This document shows positions 7,193 to 8,020 of a DNA stretch of 8,020 bases, one piece after another. A program made the position numbers and the translations under genes. The stretch covers positions 1-8,020 of the forward strand of contig JAEWCT010000130.1 of assembly GCA_023390485.1 (NCBI GenBank). The letters run 5' to 3'. Below the pieces are notes generated by a model. The model ran no database searches and was not told where the DNA came from. It worked only from the letters and a program-made list of their open reading frames with translations. The number at the start of each line of letters is the position of its first letter. The first letter of the stretch is position 1. The DNA is from Pseudomonadota bacterium. Its GTDB lineage: Bacteria > Pseudomonadota > Alphaproteobacteria > Rhizobiales > Hyphomicrobiaceae.

Positions 7193-8020
7193 TTAAAGCT
7201 TGCCGTCTTCCGCCTCTTTCATGAACGTCGCGTCGTAGCGGAACTTGACGTTCGCCTTGTCACCGAAGACCGTTTTGTCGGGGAACTCGACGCCGATCGC
7301 GCCGTCGGATTTCGCCTCCTTGCCGAGAAGCGATTTCTCGAACAGGAATTTGGAGACGCGTTCAGTCGTCGTCTTCAGATCCTTGCCGGTCGTGAAGGCT
7401 ACAGCATCTTTCGGATCGGCGTAGAGCTTGGTCGTCGCGAGCTGTTCGTCGAAGCCTTTGAGATCCGTGCCCGACGCCTTGGCCATCGCTTCTTTCGACT
7501 TGGTGCCGTCTTTCATCGTCGCGAGCGTCTCGTACCAGATGCCGACGAGCGCCTTGGCGAACTTCGGATTGTCCTTGAGCACGCCTGTGTTGACGACCAT
7601 GAGGTCGATGATCTCACCCGGAATCTGCGAGCTGTCGAAGACCTTCTTCGCATCAGGCGATTCAAGGATGGTCGAGACGATCGGCTTCCACGTAACGACT
7701 GATGTGACGTCAGGCGTTTTGTAAGCAGCCGCCATATCGGCGTCGGACGTATTGACGACCTTGAGGTCCTTCTCCGCGAGGCCAATGCTTTCGAGGCCGC
7801 GCGCGAGGAGGTAGTGCGAAACCGAGAACTCGACGAGGTTGACGTTCTGGCCCTTGATGTCTGCAAGCTTGTCCTTGTTCTTCAGAATGACGGCGTCGTT
7901 CCCGTTCGAGAAGTCGCCGACGATTACCGCCGTTGTGTCGACGCCGCCGGCCGAGGGAATCGAGAGGGCGTCCATGTTCGTCACAGTGACCGCATCGAAC
8001 GAGCCGGCCGTGTACTGATT
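7193..8020 (-). CDS. ABC transporter substrate-binding protein, urea carboxylase-linked type (N-terminus off the right edge)
   Basis: The last 275 residues of a periplasmic binding protein; the frame is open through the right edge (first visible residues NQYTAGSFDAVTVTNMDA), so a GTG or ATG inside the window is not the true start. The signal peptide and about 80 residues are expected outside. Features typical of the NitT/TauT binding proteins found beside urea carboxylase genes include the hinge-like stretch SAGGVDTTAVIVGDFSNGND, KNKDKLADIKGQNVNLVEFSVSHYLLARGLE, and KTPDVTSVVTWKPIV with a tryptophan that often lines the pocket. The C-terminal third is rich in lysine and threonine. It should capture the substrate in the periplasm and deliver it to the permease encoded 38 bases downstream. 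The ligand, guanidine or urea, cannot be read from sequence; the operon favours guanidine. Confidence 0.9.
   Translation of the reverse strand, partial: NQYTAGSFDAVTVTNMDALSIPSAGGVDTTAVIVGDFSNGNDAVILKNKDKLADIKGQNVNLVEFSVSHYLLARGLESIGLAEKDLKVVNTSDADMAAAYKTPDVTSVVTWKPIVSTILESPDAKKVFDSSQIPGEIIDLMVVNTGVLKDNPKFAKALVGIWYETLATMKDGTKSKEAMAKASGTDLKGFDEQLATTKLYADPKDAVAFTTGKDLKTTTERVSKFLFEKSLLGKEAKSDGAIGVEFPDKTVFGDKANVKFRYDATFMKEAEDGKL

Overview
The window carries one convergent-free block of seven genes, all on the minus strand, so transcription runs from the right edge to the left edge. Base composition is high in G+C (roughly 60% by eye). Gene content and codon use suggest a proteobacterium, most likely an alphaproteobacterium of the Hyphomicrobiales type; this placement is an inference from style, not from a marker gene.

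Layout in transcription order. (1) 8020-7193: substrate-binding protein of a NitT/TauT-like ABC importer, N-terminus outside the window. (2) 7154-6336: its permease. (3) 6339-5500: its ATPase, overlapping the permease by 4 bases. (4) 5499-5386: a 114-base gap that is not empty. It holds two hairpins with ACGA and ACGG loops, the hallmark of a guanidine-II (mini-ykkC) riboswitch, followed by a strong Shine-Dalgarno sequence. (5) 5385-4651 and 4654-4007: two paralogous DUF1989 proteins (UAAP1 and UAAP2, now known as subunits of carboxyguanidine deiminase), overlapping by 4 bases. (6) 4001-384: a 1205-residue biotin-dependent carboxylase of the urea carboxylase family, better called guanidine carboxylase here. 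(7) 387-1: the start of allophanate hydrolase, beginning at GTG and overlapping the carboxylase stop by 4 bases.

Together the genes describe import and nitrogen assimilation from free guanidine. The ABC importer brings in guanidine or a related small nitrogen compound. The carboxylase uses ATP and bicarbonate to make carboxyguanidine, the DUF1989 pair deiminates it to allophanate, and allophanate hydrolase releases ammonia and CO2. The guanidine-II-like element directly in front of the catabolic genes is independent sequence support for guanidine, rather than urea, as the substrate. A possible anti-Shine-Dalgarno segment in its first hairpin suggests translational control.

Apart from the riboswitch gap and a 38-base spacer between the first two genes, coding is essentially continuous. 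No tRNA, rRNA, mobile element, CRISPR array or convincing intrinsic terminator was seen.
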